Below the pieces are notes generated by a model. The model was not told where the DNA came from and searched no databases. It saw only the letters and a list, made by a program, of their open reading frames with translations. From contig NZ_LYMK01000008.1 in the NCBI RefSeq assembly GCF_002157355.1, positions 124,001 to 188,000 on the forward strand: 64,000 nt of DNA, written 5' to 3'. Below, piece by piece: positions 63,892 to 64,000 of the stretch. The translations under genes and the position numbers were made by a program. Each line of letters starts with the position of its first letter. Position 1 is the stretch's first letter. This DNA comes from Variovorax sp. JS1663. GTDB lineage: Bacteria > Pseudomonadota > Gammaproteobacteria > Burkholderiales > Burkholderiaceae_C.

Positions 63892-64000
63892 TCACACTGT
63901 GCTATCAAGGGCTTCTTGATGCTTGCCGCCCTGCCACCCTAGATTGCCGATCTTGACGAAATCAGTGAAGCCACATTTCCGGCAATGCACTTTGAGGGCC
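63892..64000 (-). CDS. C-terminal part of a small zinc-ribbon-like protein (runs off the window)
   Basis: Only the last 35 codons are inside the window: 'ALKVHCRKCGFTDFVKIGNL', then 'GWQGGKHQEALDSTV' and TGA. The C-x2-C in 'HCRKCGF' looks like one half of a zinc knuckle, so the missing N-terminal part should carry a second Cys pair. Too short for the usual length filter. Family unknown; partial at the right edge. Confidence 0.4.
   Translation of the reverse strand, partial: ALKVHCRKCGFTDFVKIGNLGWQGGKHQEALDSTV

Overview
The window is high-GC DNA (roughly 68-70% by eye) from a betaproteobacterium. The best fit is Comamonadaceae, with a Variovorax-like gene order. This rests on the ilvB-ilvN-ilvC-pssA-leuA order, a Bug-type (TctC) binding protein, the DUF3106/DUF3619/ECF-sigma cluster, adjacent aat-bpt genes, a pobA/pobR pair and Comamonadaceae-style GC-rich intergenic repeats. 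No rRNA operon, CRISPR array or insertion sequence was seen. Almost everything reads as chromosomal core or stable accessory DNA; only the last ~0.7 kb looks acquired.

Layout. 0-7 kb: an amino-acid binding protein, a Bug-type binding protein translationally coupled to an M20 peptidase and divergent from a LysR regulator, a COG3146 GNAT protein and an EamA exporter. 6.7-10.7 kb: a PII gene behind a near-consensus sigma-54 promoter, then a leftward run (ECF sigma, DUF3619, DUF3106, RDD, dgkA, LOG). 10.8-18.8 kb: the branched-chain amino-acid block ilvB-ilvN-ilvC-pssA, a leu leader peptide with attenuator, and two tandem, dissimilar 2-isopropylmalate synthase genes. 18.9-30.7 kb: a PBP7-like D-Ala-D-Ala endopeptidase, an IclR regulator, bpt and aat with a 4-base overlap, a lone molybdenum hydroxylase large subunit, pobA/pobR with an operator of three 10-bp repeats, and a PmrA/QseB-like two-component system followed by a DegP-type protease.

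31.2-41.2 kb: a nine-gene leftward polyol operon (binding protein, two permeases, ATPase, arabinitol-type dehydrogenase, SDR, AraC regulator, xylulokinase, PfkB kinase). It resembles the Pseudomonas mtlEFGKDYZ system, with the regulator embedded inside. 41.3-45.5 kb: small proteins, a MocR regulator divergent from a DJ-1/PfpI protein, and a DUF4148 protein. 45.5-50.8 kb: a complete AaeB/AaeX/AaeA/NodT-type efflux operon ending in a ChaC-like gene. 50.8-54.3 kb: a LysR regulator, a Tat-exported alpha/beta hydrolase, a truncated second hydrolase (pseudogene), and a secreted protein built from two 38-residue repeats.

54.4-63.2 kb: a signalling-dense locus. It holds an orphan OmpR regulator, a stand-alone receiver that has lost its phospho-acceptor Asp, an AraC regulator, a FrcB-like sugar-binding protein, a soluble three-PAS hybrid kinase, a FrcC-like permease and two LuxR regulators with eroded receivers. 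No ABC ATPase is present. This is the best candidate for an undescribed arrangement. At 63,296 a 3'-terminal tRNA-Gly fragment, oriented like an attachment site, marks the left edge of what is probably an integrated element running out of the window. The DNA beyond it has lower GC and holds a small unknown gene and the C-terminus of a zinc-ribbon-like protein.
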